From assembly GCA_024403555.1 (NCBI GenBank), contig JAKSRP010000003.1, positions 40,003 through 104,002 of the forward strand: a stretch of 64,000 nt of DNA, given 5' to 3'. Below the pieces are notes generated by a model, which saw nothing but the letters and a program-made list of their open reading frames with translations, was not told the origin of the DNA and did no database searches. The stretch is from Lachnospiraceae bacterium. Its GTDB lineage: Bacteria > Bacillota > Clostridia > Lachnospirales > Lachnospiraceae. The position numbers and the translations under genes were made by a program. Shown here piece by piece: positions 52,701 to 60,910 of this stretch. Numbering within the stretch: the first letter of the stretch is position 1; each line of letters opens with the position of its first letter.

Positions 52701-53477
52701 GTCTTCCCTGGAACAAACTGTGAATACGATTCTGCAAAAGCATTTGAACGTGCAGGCGCAGAAGTAGAAACAAGAATTTTCAGAAACTTAGATGCACAGG
52801 GCATCCGTGAATCTGTAGATGAATTTGAAAAAGTAATTAAGGAATCCCAGATCATCATGTTCCCGGGTGGTTTCTCCGCTGGTGATGAACCAGAAGGCTC
52901 TGCAAAATTCTTTGCAACAGCATTTAGAAATGCAAAATTAAAAGAAGCAGTTATGGATTTATTAAATAACAGAGATGGTCTTGCACTTGGTATCTGTAAC
53001 GGTTTCCAGGCACTCATCAAGCTTGGCTTAGTACCAAACGGCGAAATCTTAGAACAGACTGTAGATGCACCAACTCTTACAATGAACAGCATTGGTCGTC
53101 ACATTTCTCAGATGGCTTATACTAAGGTTGTGACAAATAATTCTCCATGGTTAGCAGGAACAAAAGTTGGTGATGTATTCTCCATCCCTGTATCTCACGG
53201 TGAAGGTCGTTTCGTAGCAAATGATGCCGTAATCCAGAAACTCTTTGAAAATGGTCAGGTGGCTACACAGTATGTTGATGTTGAGGGCAATCCTACTATG
53301 GATGTTGCATTTAACCCTAATGGTTCTTATGCAGCAATCGAAGGTATCTTAAGCCCAGACGGACGTGTACTTGGTAAGATGGGTCACTCTGAACGTATCG
53401 GTGAACATGTTGCAATGAACATCGTAGGGAACAAAGATCAGAAATTATTTGAATCTGGTGTAAATTATTTTAAATAA
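49725..53477 (+). CDS. purL: phosphoribosylformylglycinamidine synthase, single-chain
   Basis: Fourth step of purine synthesis: FGAR + glutamine + ATP to FGAM. 1250 residues, so the PurS, PurL and PurQ activities are fused. N-terminal PurS-like domain; two AIRS-type ATP domains (DTYWSDHCRHTTF, FKNETHNHPTEIEPFGGAATCLGG, GIGGKD-type PSIGGKDSMSG); C-terminal glutaminase (~985-1250) with FPGTNCEYD, FPGGFSAGDE, nucleophile Cys in GICNGFQ and SHGEGRF. AAAGGAG precedes ATG. No other pur genes lie nearby. Confidence 0.97.
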   Translation: MNNVRRIYVEKKPAYAVKAKELFEEVKSYLEFDITGVRVLIRYDIENVSEDTYERSLRTIFSEAPVDDLYEETFPLDVDEQVFSVEYLPGQFDQRADSAEQCIKLLKEDEEPIIRSATTYVIKGDIDAAQLEQIKGFCINPVDSRETNEVKPETLVQEFEEPEDVKILAGFTTMEEAPLKELYDSFSLAMTFKDFLHIQNYFRDEENRDPSMTEIRVLDTYWSDHCRHTTFSTELTDITFEDGYYRVPIEGTYKRYLKDYADLYEGRDDKFVCLMDMALMGMKRLKKEGLLKDQEESDEINACSIVVPVEIDGETEEWLVSFKNETHNHPTEIEPFGGAATCLGGAIRDPLSGRSYVYQAMRVTGAADPTVSLKDTLEGKLPQRKIVTGAAHGYSSYGNQIGLATGLVDEIYHPNYVAKRLEIGAVMGAAPRKNVIRETSDPGDIIILLGGRTGRDGCGGATGSSKAHTVESIDTCGAEVQKGNPPTERKIQRLFRREEVSRLIKKCNDFGAGGVSVAIGELADGLVVDLDKVPKKYAGLDGTELAISESQERMAVVVDPKDVDQFLAYSAEENLEAVPVAVVTEEPRLVLNWRGKDIVNLSRAFLDTNGAHQETTATVEMPDYKNKYMDQIDVKDNFRETILSTMSDLNVCSKKGLVEMFDSSIGAGTVTMPYGGKYQLTPIQTMIAKLPVLKGKCDTITMMSYGYDPYLSSWSPYHGAVYAVVQSVAKIVASGGDFNTIRFTFQEYFKRLQEDPKRWGQPVAALLGAYAAQIGFGLPSIGGKDSMSGTFNEIDVPPTLVSFAVNVSKANEVITPELKGRGNKLVRICIPKDQYGLPDYEGTKQVYNKIHRLMQSGKVKSAYAVGYGGTLEACVKMALGNKLGVRFDDEVNIQDLLEKTYGAIILEIDPHAIRDLAMPALLIGTVTRTQEFRFTDSAVSVDEVIDAWTGRLESVYTTKTDDGDEELATPMYNKAKVYVAKHKIAKPKVFIPVFPGTNCEYDSAKAFERAGAEVETRIFRNLDAQGIRESVDEFEKVIKESQIIMFPGGFSAGDEPEGSAKFFATAFRNAKLKEAVMDLLNNRDGLALGICNGFQALIKLGLVPNGEILEQTVDAPTLTMNSIGRHISQMAYTKVVTNNSPWLAGTKVGDVFSIPVSHGEGRFVANDAVIQKLFENGQVATQYVDVEGNPTMDVAFNPNGSYAAIEGILSPDGRVLGKMGHSERIGEHVAMNIVGNKDQKLFESGVNYFK

Positions 53478-53579
53478 TTGTTAAATCTAAGAATTTATAT
53501 TGAATTATTCATTTTGAATGAGTAACATTGAATTGTTAGAGATTAATCATAAACATCGAAAATCAGGCAGGATATTAGA

Positions 53580-54194
53580 ATGATGAAGTATGAATGGATG
53601 AAATTTAAAGCCTTTTTAGGCTGGTTCACCATGTTTGTTACAGTTTTCCTCGTCGTTTTATTCGGCGGATATTTTCTGGCAGTTATGTTGTCGTCTGCGA
53701 CACCAGAAGACAGTGTAGTTAGAGAAGTAGTGAGAGATTTTGGGGACTCCAAAGAAGGTGTGTATTACACTTATGGTGGTGCTCATGGTCTTCCGATTCG
53801 TCAGGAAGCCTCTAATTACGCCAAAGTAATCAAGGTTATTCCGAATAAAACTCCGGTAGAGATTGTTTCAAAATCAACCCGTGGATTTTATAAAATTAAA
53901 TATAATGAAAAAATTGGATTTGTTCAGGGGATGTATTTGCTGAAGCTTAATGAAAAGCCGTCCGACGAGTTAAAGAAACATCTGCGTGAAGATTTCCCAA
54001 TCTACACAGTTTCAAACTGTGCTGAGTATGTCAGCTTGTTTAGCAAGAAGGATACCCAGTCTAAGGTAAAAGGCAAGGTGTATTACGGATGTCAGGTTCG
54101 TGTCATTGAGCTTGCAAGAGACGGATATTTTAAAGTGGCATACCGAAACAGAGTTGGATATATCAAAGAAGAATATCTCGTGACATCAAGTTAA
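53580..54194 (+). CDS. membrane-anchored protein with two SH3b domains
   Basis: 204 residues. One membrane helix (~14-38), then two bacterial SH3 domains facing outward: ~60-118 (GLPIRQEASNYAKVIKVIP...GFYKIKYNEKIGFVQGMYL) and ~135-200 (EYVSLFSKKDTQSKVKGKV...GYFKVAYRNRVGYIKEEYL). SH3b domains usually bind peptidoglycan. GCAGGA before the ATG is a modest site. Confidence 0.85.
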   Translation: MMKYEWMKFKAFLGWFTMFVTVFLVVLFGGYFLAVMLSSATPEDSVVREVVRDFGDSKEGVYYTYGGAHGLPIRQEASNYAKVIKVIPNKTPVEIVSKSTRGFYKIKYNEKIGFVQGMYLLKLNEKPSDELKKHLREDFPIYTVSNCAEYVSLFSKKDTQSKVKGKVYYGCQVRVIELARDGYFKVAYRNRVGYIKEEYLVTSS

Positions 54195-54228
54195 ATTGTG
54201 ATTACAAATGCAATAAGAAGACAAAAAT

Positions 54229-54259
54229 AAGGGCTGGTGCTTTTGGCACCAGCCCTTTT
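54229..54259. terminator. bidirectional terminator
   Basis: AAGGGCTGGTGC (54229-54240), loop TTTTG, GCACCAGCCCTT (54246-54257), T run on the plus strand. Lies between converging genes. Confidence 0.9.
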
Positions 54260-54268
54260 GTATTTCGT

Positions 54269-55528
54269 TTATTTTAAAGTAATCTGTACACGGTCTACGC
54301 GGTGCTTATCCATACTGATGACATGGAAGATGCACTGATCACATTCTGCTACGGATCCTTTCTTTGGAAGCTTGTCTAAGAGTTCGATGATCTTACCTCC
54401 GACGGAGTCATAGTCTTCGGAAGTGATATCAAGCTTCAGATAATCATTCAGGTCGTCAAGCTTCATCGCACCGTCAACCTGATAATCGCGTTCGCCTACC
54501 TGAACTAAGGAAAGCATCTCTTCTTCGTCATATTCGTCTCGGATTTCTCCGACGATTTCTTCTAATAAATCCTCTAAGGTAACTAACCCGGACATAGAAC
54601 CGTACTCATCTAAGATGATTGCGAAAGTAACAGAATTTTTACGCATCGTAGCAAGCAGTGCAGAAGTTTTTCGCATCTCATAGGTAAAGAATGGTTCGCG
54701 CATCACATTTTTGATGTCAAATGCTCCTGCATCATCGCCTTTCATCTCATACATATACAGGTCTCTAAGGTAGATAATACCAACAATATGTTCTTTTTCA
54801 TCTTCATAAACCGGAAGTTTCGAAAAAAGGCATTCTGCAAATGTTTCCTTCAGCTCCTCAAGCCCGATCGTTACCGGAACGACGGTTGCATCAATACGGG
54901 GAATCATAATGTCTCTTGCTAAGGAATCACCAAAATCTACTACGTTGTTGATCATATCCTTTTCTTCTTCTTCAATGACCCCTTCTTCGTGACTCACATC
55001 AACGATGGTAAGAAATTCACGTTCAGTCATAATGTTATTCGACTGCTCCGGATCGATACGAAGTAAAAATAAAAGTCCCTTTGAGAGCGTATTTACGATG
55101 GCAATGACAGGTGTCAGGATAATCGTAAGCAGATAAATGACCTTTGCAATGGAAAGAGACATACTTTCGCTGTTTAAGGTTGCATAGGTTTTTGGCGTGA
55201 TCTCTCCGAAAATGAGAATCAAAAAGGTAAGGATACCGGTTGCAATACCAGCTCCGACACTTCCAAGAAGTTTGATTGCAATGGAAGTTGCGAGAGAAGA
55301 GGCGGAGAGGTTCACGATATTATTCCCGATTAAGATAGTACTTAAAAGCTTGCCTGGATTATCAATGAGCTTTAACACGGTATCGGCTCTTTTGTCTCCA
55401 TCATCCTTAAAGGCTCTTATTTTATGTCGGTTTACGGTTGTCAATGCGGTTTCTGCCGAAGAAAAGAAAGCAGAAAGACAAAGCAGTAATAGTAAAAATA
55501 TTAATTGAATCGAAGTACTCGAATCCAC
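54269..55528 (-). CDS. CNNM/CorC (HlyC/CorC) family membrane protein
   Basis: 419 residues. DUF21/CNNM membrane domain with 3-4 helices (~7-150; SAFFSSAETALTTVNRHK, GNNIVNLSASSLATS), paired CBS domains (~210-330; MIPRIDATVVPV, VTFAIILDEYGSMSGLVTLEDLLEEIVGEI) and a C-terminal CorC_HlyC domain. Linked to magnesium export or homeostasis. Confidence 0.92.
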   Translation of the reverse strand: MDSSTSIQLIFLLLLLCLSAFFSSAETALTTVNRHKIRAFKDDGDKRADTVLKLIDNPGKLLSTILIGNNIVNLSASSLATSIAIKLLGSVGAGIATGILTFLILIFGEITPKTYATLNSESMSLSIAKVIYLLTIILTPVIAIVNTLSKGLLFLLRIDPEQSNNIMTEREFLTIVDVSHEEGVIEEEEKDMINNVVDFGDSLARDIMIPRIDATVVPVTIGLEELKETFAECLFSKLPVYEDEKEHIVGIIYLRDLYMYEMKGDDAGAFDIKNVMREPFFTYEMRKTSALLATMRKNSVTFAIILDEYGSMSGLVTLEDLLEEIVGEIRDEYDEEEMLSLVQVGERDYQVDGAMKLDDLNDYLKLDITSEDYDSVGGKIIELLDKLPKKGSVAECDQCIFHVISMDKHRVDRVQITLK

Positions 55529-55639
55529 GTAATCATCATCTCCTGTAAATAAATATAGTATTTCATTATTTTACTAGAGGGGCATTTTACTGTCAAGTGA
55601 CGTGTATGTAAAGAAATACACGCCGTTAAGTAAAAATAC

Positions 55640-55668
55640 TTGACAAGGATACCGATTTGATATATACT
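55640..55668 (+). promoter_or_regulatory. strong promoter of ylxM-ffh-rpsP-khpA
   Basis: TTGACA 55640-55645, 17-base spacer, TATACT 55663-55668. Confidence 0.92.
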
Positions 55669-55711
55669 ACACTTCGGTAAAGGGAAAATGCTTTACATAA
55701 AGGAGATTTGG

Positions 55712-56068
55712 ATGGAAAGAATTGTAGAACATGCTTTATTATATGATTTTTATGGGGAGCTTTTAACAAAGCACCAGAAAGAAATCTACAGCGAATATGT
55801 TCAGAATGATATGTCTCCAACGGAGATTGCATCCGATCATAACATTACCCGTCAGGCAGCCTATGACATGATCAGACGCTGCAATAAGATTTTAGAGGGG
55901 TATGAAGACAAGCTTCATTTACTTCAAAAGTTTTTAAGAACTAAGGAAATGGTAGCCCGTATCAATTACTGTGCACGCGATATTTTAGAATTAGAGCAGC
56001 AAAAAGAGGTAATTGAAAAATTAGAGGAGATTGAAGAAATCTCTAATAAAATATTAGAAGAGTACTAA
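55712..56068 (+). CDS. ylxM: YlxM/p13 family helix-turn-helix protein
   Basis: 118 residues with a sigma-70 region 4-like helix-turn-helix (~20-65; LTKHQKEIYSEYVQNDMSPTEIASDHNITRQAAYDMIRR) and a helical tail. Usually precedes ffh and is thought to act with the SRP pathway; mechanism unknown. ATG 55712 follows AAAGGAG; the ATG at 55688 does not. Confidence 0.92.
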   Translation: MERIVEHALLYDFYGELLTKHQKEIYSEYVQNDMSPTEIASDHNITRQAAYDMIRRCNKILEGYEDKLHLLQKFLRTKEMVARINYCARDILELEQQKEVIEKLEEIEEISNKILEEY

Positions 56069-56083
56069 GGGAGGGAAAGTGCA

Positions 56084-57469
56084 ATGGCATTTGAAAATTT
56101 ATCAGACAGACTCCAAAATGTATTTAAAAATTTACGCGGAAAAGGCCGTTTGACAGAAGCTGATGTAAAAGAAGCAATGAAGGAAGTTAAGAGAGCTCTT
56201 TTAGAAGCCGATGTAAACTTCCGCGTAGTAAAACAATTTGTAAAATCCGTACAGGAACGTGCCATTGGCGAAGAAGTATTAAACGGTTTAAATCCTGCAC
56301 AGATGGTAATCAAAATTGTAAAAGAAGAGATGGAAACCTTAATGGGTTCCGAGATGACGGAAATCAAGATGAAGCCAGGTGCGGATATGACCGTAATCCT
56401 CATGGCTGGTCTTCAGGGAGCAGGTAAAACAACTACAGCAGCAAAGCTGGCTGGTCAGTTTAAGAAAAAAGGAAAGAGACCTTTATTAGTTGCCTGTGAC
56501 GTGTACCGTCCGGCTGCGATCAAGCAGTTACAGGTGAATGGTGAAAAACAGGGTGTACCTGTATTCACGATTGAAGGATGCCAGGATCCAGTTCAGATTG
56601 CAACAGAGGCAATTGAAAAAGCCAGACATGATCACAACAATCTGGTAATTATCGATACCGCTGGTCGTCTGCATGTGGATGAACGAATGATGGTTGAGTT
56701 ACAGAACATCAAGGAGAACGTTGACATTTACCAGACTGTATTAGTAGTTGATGCTATGACAGGTCAGGATGCGGTTAACGTAGCGAAAGAGTTCGATGAA
56801 CAGGTAGGCATCGATGGTGTAATCATCACAAAGTTAGATGGTGATACCAGAGGTGGTGCTGCATTATCCATCAAAGCAGTTACTGGCAAACCAATCTTAT
56901 ACATTGGTATGGGAGAAAAGCTTGAAGATTTACAGCAGTTCTACCCAGACCGTATGACAAGCCGAATCCTTGGTATGGGGGATGTCCTTTCCTTAATTGA
57001 AAAGGCAGAACAGGCATATTCTGAAGCTGATGCAGAAATTACTATGGATAAGATCCGTAAAGCGGATTTTAACTTCGATGATTATTTAGAACAGATGCAG
57101 CAGATTAAGAAGATGGGTGGTCTTAACGATATCCTGAATATGTTACCAGGTATGGGACAGGCTTTAAAAGGACAGGAATTAGATGACAGCTTAATGGATA
57201 AGACAGCAGTTATCATTTATTCCATGACAAAGGAAGAAAGACGTAATCCTAAGATTATCAATCCTTCCAGAAAACGCCGAATTGCCAAAGGCGCAGGCGT
57301 ATCCATCCAGGAAGTTAACAAATTATGTAAGAACTTCGAGCAGACTCAGAAGATGATGAAGCAGATGAGCGGCATGATGGGTGGCAAAGGCAGAAGAGGC
57401 AGAAGAGGAATGTTTGGCGGAGGTCTCCCAGGTTTGGGTGGAGGCGGATTCCCTAAATTTCCTTTCTAA
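56084..57469 (+). CDS. ffh: signal recognition particle protein Ffh
   Basis: GTPase subunit of SRP, targets nascent membrane proteins. 461 residues: N domain, G domain with GLQGAGKTTTAAKLA, DVYRPAAIKQL, DTAGRLHVDE and TKLDGDTRGGAAL, then a Met-rich M domain (~300-430) that binds 4.5S RNA and signal peptides. Gly/Arg-rich C-terminal end. 15 bases after ylxM. Confidence 0.97.
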   Translation: MAFENLSDRLQNVFKNLRGKGRLTEADVKEAMKEVKRALLEADVNFRVVKQFVKSVQERAIGEEVLNGLNPAQMVIKIVKEEMETLMGSEMTEIKMKPGADMTVILMAGLQGAGKTTTAAKLAGQFKKKGKRPLLVACDVYRPAAIKQLQVNGEKQGVPVFTIEGCQDPVQIATEAIEKARHDHNNLVIIDTAGRLHVDERMMVELQNIKENVDIYQTVLVVDAMTGQDAVNVAKEFDEQVGIDGVIITKLDGDTRGGAALSIKAVTGKPILYIGMGEKLEDLQQFYPDRMTSRILGMGDVLSLIEKAEQAYSEADAEITMDKIRKADFNFDDYLEQMQQIKKMGGLNDILNMLPGMGQALKGQELDDSLMDKTAVIIYSMTKEERRNPKIINPSRKRRIAKGAGVSIQEVNKLCKNFEQTQKMMKQMSGMMGGKGRRGRRGMFGGGLPGLGGGGFPKFPF

Positions 57470-57530
57470 ATAAAATCAAAAACAAATTTACAATCAAAAC
57501 AAATATTATTTTAAATGGAGGTAAACAACA

Positions 57531-57776
57531 ATGGCAGTAAAAATGAGATTAAAGAGAATGGGACAGAAGAAAGCTCCTTTCTATAGAGTAGTAGTAGCAG
57601 ATGCAAGAGCTCCTCGTGATGGTAGATTCATCGAAGAAATCGGTACATACGATCCAACAGTTGATCCAAGCGTAATCAAATTTGATGAAGAAGCTGCTAA
57701 AAAATGGTTAGCTAACGGTGCTCAGCCTACAGAAACAGTTGCTAAATTATTAAAAGTTGCTGGAATCGAAAAGTAA
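57531..57776 (+). CDS. rpsP: 30S ribosomal protein S16
   Basis: 81 residues beginning [37 protein letters not shown], the full S16 signature. TGGAGG precedes the ATG. Confidence 0.98.
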   Translation: MAVKMRLKRMGQKKAPFYRVVVADARAPRDGRFIEEIGTYDPTVDPSVIKFDEEAAKKWLANGAQPTETVAKLLKVAGIEK

Positions 57777-57798
57777 TAAACTAGAGGAGGTGTAAGTC

Positions 57799-58026
57799 TT
57801 GAAAGACTTAGTAGAAGTGATTGCAAAATCTCTAGTTGATCATCCTGAAGAAGTAGTTGTTACAGAAAAAGAAACAAACAGCGGTATCCTGGTGGAACTT
57901 CGTGTTGCATCTGATGATATGGGTAAGGTGATTGGTAAACAGGGACGTATTGCAAAAGCAATCCGTACTGTAGTAAAAGCAGCATCTTCCAAAGGGAAAA
58001 AGAAAGTTACTGTAGAAATCCTGTAG
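57799..58026 (+). CDS. khpA: KH-domain RNA-binding protein KhpA
   Basis: 75 residues; one KH domain with the GxxG loop in VIGKQGRIAKAIRTVVK. TTG start (57799) with GGAGGTG upstream. KhpA works with KhpB in RNA binding and cell elongation. In the usual order rimM-trmD-rplS follow; here a terminator does. Confidence 0.93.
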   Translation: MKDLVEVIAKSLVDHPEEVVVTEKETNSGILVELRVASDDMGKVIGKQGRIAKAIRTVVKAASSKGKKKVTVEIL

Positions 58027-58047
58027 TAATAAAAAATAAGAAATTTT

Positions 58048-58076
58048 AGAGAACAGATTCTTCTGTTCTCTTTCTT
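58048..58076 (+). terminator. terminator after khpA
   Basis: AGAGAACAGA (58048-58057), loop TTCT, TGTTCTCT (to 58071; 10 pairs counting the inner A-T), then a T-rich run. Confidence 0.9.
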
Positions 58077-58162
58077 TATATACAAATGTGTTGTATAATC
58101 TAATTATGTATGTAGTTTAATAATGTACAAATATAAAATATAAAGAAAAGAGGACGATCAAT

Positions 58163-59353
58163 ATGAATTTTATTTTTACATCCCCACATTTTCCAACAAA
58201 CTATTGGAAATTCTGTAGACAGTTAAAAAACAATGGTGCAAACGTATTAGGTATCGGTGATGCTGATTACGATTCTCTTCCATGGGAATTAAAAGATTCT
58301 TTAACAGAATACTACAAAGTTAACAGCATGGAAAACTACGATGAAATGTATAAAGCAGTAGCTTTCTTCGCTTTCAAATATGGAAAGATTGACTGGATCG
58401 AATCCAACAACGAATACTGGTTAGAACAGGATGCAAAATTACGTTCTGATTTCAACGTATCCACAGGTCCACACATCGAAGATATGGACGTTGTAAAATT
58501 CAAATCCAAGATGAAAGCAAACTACCACAAAGCTGGTGTTCCATGTGCAAAATATCACCTTGTTTCTACTTATGAAGAAGGTAAGAAATTCATCGAAGAA
58601 GTTGGTTACCCTGTAATCGTTAAACCAGACAACGGTGTAGGCGCAAGCAACACATTCAAAATCAAGAATGATGACGACTTCAACGCATTCTACGCAGATC
58701 TTCCACCAGTACAGTACATCATGGAAGAATTCGTTAATGGTGAAGTTTGCTCTTACGATGCACTTGTAAACAGCAAGGGCGAAATCATGTTTGAAACAGG
58801 TAACATCACAACAATTTCTATCGTTGATGCTGTAAATGAAAAAGGCGATGTATACTTCTACATTTACGACCATTGTGCAGAAGATTTAGCAGATGCTGGT
58901 AGAAGAACAGTAAAAGCATTTGGCGTTAAGAGCCGTCTTGTACACTTTGAATTCTTCCGCTTAAAAGAAGCAAAAGAAGGTCTTGGTGATGTAGGAGCAA
59001 TCGTAGGTCTTGAAGTTAACATGAGACCATGTGGTGGTTTCACACCAGATATGATCAACTTTGCAAACAGCTTAGATATTTATAAATTATGGGCAGATAT
59101 GGTATGCTTCGACGGTATCAATTTACCAGAAAACCGTGACATCTCCAACTGCTTATCCGTAGGTAGAAGAAAAGAAAACTCCTACTTACACAGCCATGAA
59201 GAAATCATGGAAAGATACGGACATAAACTCTGGATGTATGAAGAATTACCAGCAGTTCTTGCTTCCGGTATGGGCGATTACATGTACTTAACAAAACACT
59301 ATACATTAGATGAATTATTCGAATGTATTGAATACATGGGCGCAAAAAAATAA
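58163..59353 (+). CDS. ATP-grasp ligase, unknown substrate
   Basis: 396 residues. N-terminal pre-ATP-grasp fold (FIFTSPHFPTNYWKFCRQL), central lysine strand YPVIVKPDNGVGAS, hinge YIMEEFVNGEVCSYD, and C-terminal metal residues in GLEVNMRPCGGFTPD. Enzymes of this fold join a carboxylate to an amine or thiol. ATG 58163 follows AGAGGA. A TATAAT (58094-58099) upstream may be its -10. It is paired with an esterase 19 bases downstream. No pathway genes are near. Confidence 0.85.
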   Translation: MNFIFTSPHFPTNYWKFCRQLKNNGANVLGIGDADYDSLPWELKDSLTEYYKVNSMENYDEMYKAVAFFAFKYGKIDWIESNNEYWLEQDAKLRSDFNVSTGPHIEDMDVVKFKSKMKANYHKAGVPCAKYHLVSTYEEGKKFIEEVGYPVIVKPDNGVGASNTFKIKNDDDFNAFYADLPPVQYIMEEFVNGEVCSYDALVNSKGEIMFETGNITTISIVDAVNEKGDVYFYIYDHCAEDLADAGRRTVKAFGVKSRLVHFEFFRLKEAKEGLGDVGAIVGLEVNMRPCGGFTPDMINFANSLDIYKLWADMVCFDGINLPENRDISNCLSVGRRKENSYLHSHEEIMERYGHKLWMYEELPAVLASGMGDYMYLTKHYTLDELFECIEYMGAKK

Positions 59354-59372
59354 TTAGGAGACAATAATACTT

Positions 59373-60119
59373 ATGCAGACACAGTATTTTAAAGAATGGA
59401 GTAACTGTCTTAACAGAGATATGGAATTTATCGTATATGGACATGCAGGAAAACCAATCTTAGTTCTTCCATCTCAGAATGGTAAGTTCTCTGATTACGA
59501 AGGATGGGGCATGATCGAACCATACAGAAGCCGTATCGAAGCTGGACAGGTACAGGTTTTCTCCATTGACAGCATGGATGGCGAAACATTTGACAACAAA
59601 GGTGGAGATCTCGGACATCGTATGTATATGCATGAACAGTGGATGCATTACATCACCGATGAAGTATATCCAAGAATGATGCAGATCAATGGAAGTGGTA
59701 TGAAAGCTATGGTAACAGGATGTTCCATGGGTGCTTATCATGCAGCGAATGTATACTTCCGCCGCCCGGATTTATTTGACAAATGTCTTGCACAGAGTGG
59801 TGTATACGAAACAAAATGGTTACTCACTGAAAACCCAGAATACGGTGATTCCAATACATACAACAACTCTCCAGTATTATATCTTCAGAATTTACCATCT
59901 GATCATTACTATATGGACCTTTACAGACAGGGACAGTGTGTCATCGTTGTTGGACAGGGTGCATGGGATGAAGAATGTCTTGCAAGCACACGTGATTTAG
60001 ATTTTATTTGTGCATCCAAAGGTATTCCGGTATGGTTTGATTACTGGGGAAAAGATGTAAATCATGACTGGCCATGGTGGAAAGTAGAATTAGGCTACTT
60101 TTTAGATAAGATGCTCTAG
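59373..60119 (+). CDS. alpha/beta-hydrolase esterase (esterase D-like)
   Basis: 248 residues. Nucleophile Ser in VTGCSMGAYHAAN (G-x-S-x-G, ~residue 116), catalytic Asp region VVGQGAWDEE and a late His in VNHDWPWWK. No signal peptide, so cytoplasmic. It may hydrolyse an ester or thioester linked to the product of the ATP-grasp ligase; this is inferred from pairing only. Confidence 0.87.
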   Translation: MQTQYFKEWSNCLNRDMEFIVYGHAGKPILVLPSQNGKFSDYEGWGMIEPYRSRIEAGQVQVFSIDSMDGETFDNKGGDLGHRMYMHEQWMHYITDEVYPRMMQINGSGMKAMVTGCSMGAYHAANVYFRRPDLFDKCLAQSGVYETKWLLTENPEYGDSNTYNNSPVLYLQNLPSDHYYMDLYRQGQCVIVVGQGAWDEECLASTRDLDFICASKGIPVWFDYWGKDVNHDWPWWKVELGYFLDKML

Positions 60120-60134
60120 GATGAGGGTTAACTT

Positions 60135-60890
60135 ATGACAAAGTTAGTATCCTGGAACGTGAATGGACTTCGTGCCTGTGTGAAAAAGGGGTTCATGGAT
60201 TCCTTCCGTGAGTTAGACGCAGATATTTTCTGTCTGCAGGAAACCAAGCTTCAGGAAGGCCAGATCGAGATGGATCTTCCGGATTACTATGAATACTGGA
60301 ATTATGCTGACAAAAAAGGATATTCCGGTACGGCAGTATTTACAAGAGAAGAACCATTAAGCGTGGTTTATGGCATGGGAATTGATGAGCATGACCACGA
60401 GGGCAGGGTGATTACATTAGAATTTGATGATTATTATGTGGTTACCTGCTATACTCCGAATTCACAGTCAGAACTAAAGCGTCTTTCCTATCGTATGAGC
60501 TGGGAAGATGATTTTCGTGCATACTTAAAAGGGTTAGAGGAGAAGAAACCGGTTATTCTTTGCGGAGACCTGAATGTGGCTCACAATGAGATTGACTTGA
60601 AAAATCCAAAGACCAATCGTAAGAATGCGGGATTTTCTGATGAGGAACGAGAAAAATTCACACAGTTATTAGATGCTGGTTTTATCGACAGCTTCCGTTA
60701 TTTCTACCCGGATGTAGAAGGGGTTTATTCCTGGTGGAGCTATCGTTTTAAGGCCAGAGAAAAGAATGCAGGGTGGCGTATCGACTATTTTGTCGTTTCG
60801 GATGCTCTGGAAGATCGACTTGCAGAAAGTATGATCCACACAGATATTATGGGCTCTGATCATTGCCCGGTATCTTTGATTATTGAATAA
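60135..60890 (+). CDS. xth: exodeoxyribonuclease III
   Basis: AP endonuclease and 3'-5' exonuclease. 251 residues with [36 protein letters not shown] and the terminal GSDHCPVSL, the full catalytic set. Starts 15 bases after the esterase. Confidence 0.96.
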   Translation: MTKLVSWNVNGLRACVKKGFMDSFRELDADIFCLQETKLQEGQIEMDLPDYYEYWNYADKKGYSGTAVFTREEPLSVVYGMGIDEHDHEGRVITLEFDDYYVVTCYTPNSQSELKRLSYRMSWEDDFRAYLKGLEEKKPVILCGDLNVAHNEIDLKNPKTNRKNAGFSDEEREKFTQLLDAGFIDSFRYFYPDVEGVYSWWSYRFKAREKNAGWRIDYFVVSDALEDRLAESMIHTDIMGSDHCPVSLIIE

Positions 60891-60910
60891 TTGACTGACT
60901 GGAGACATTT

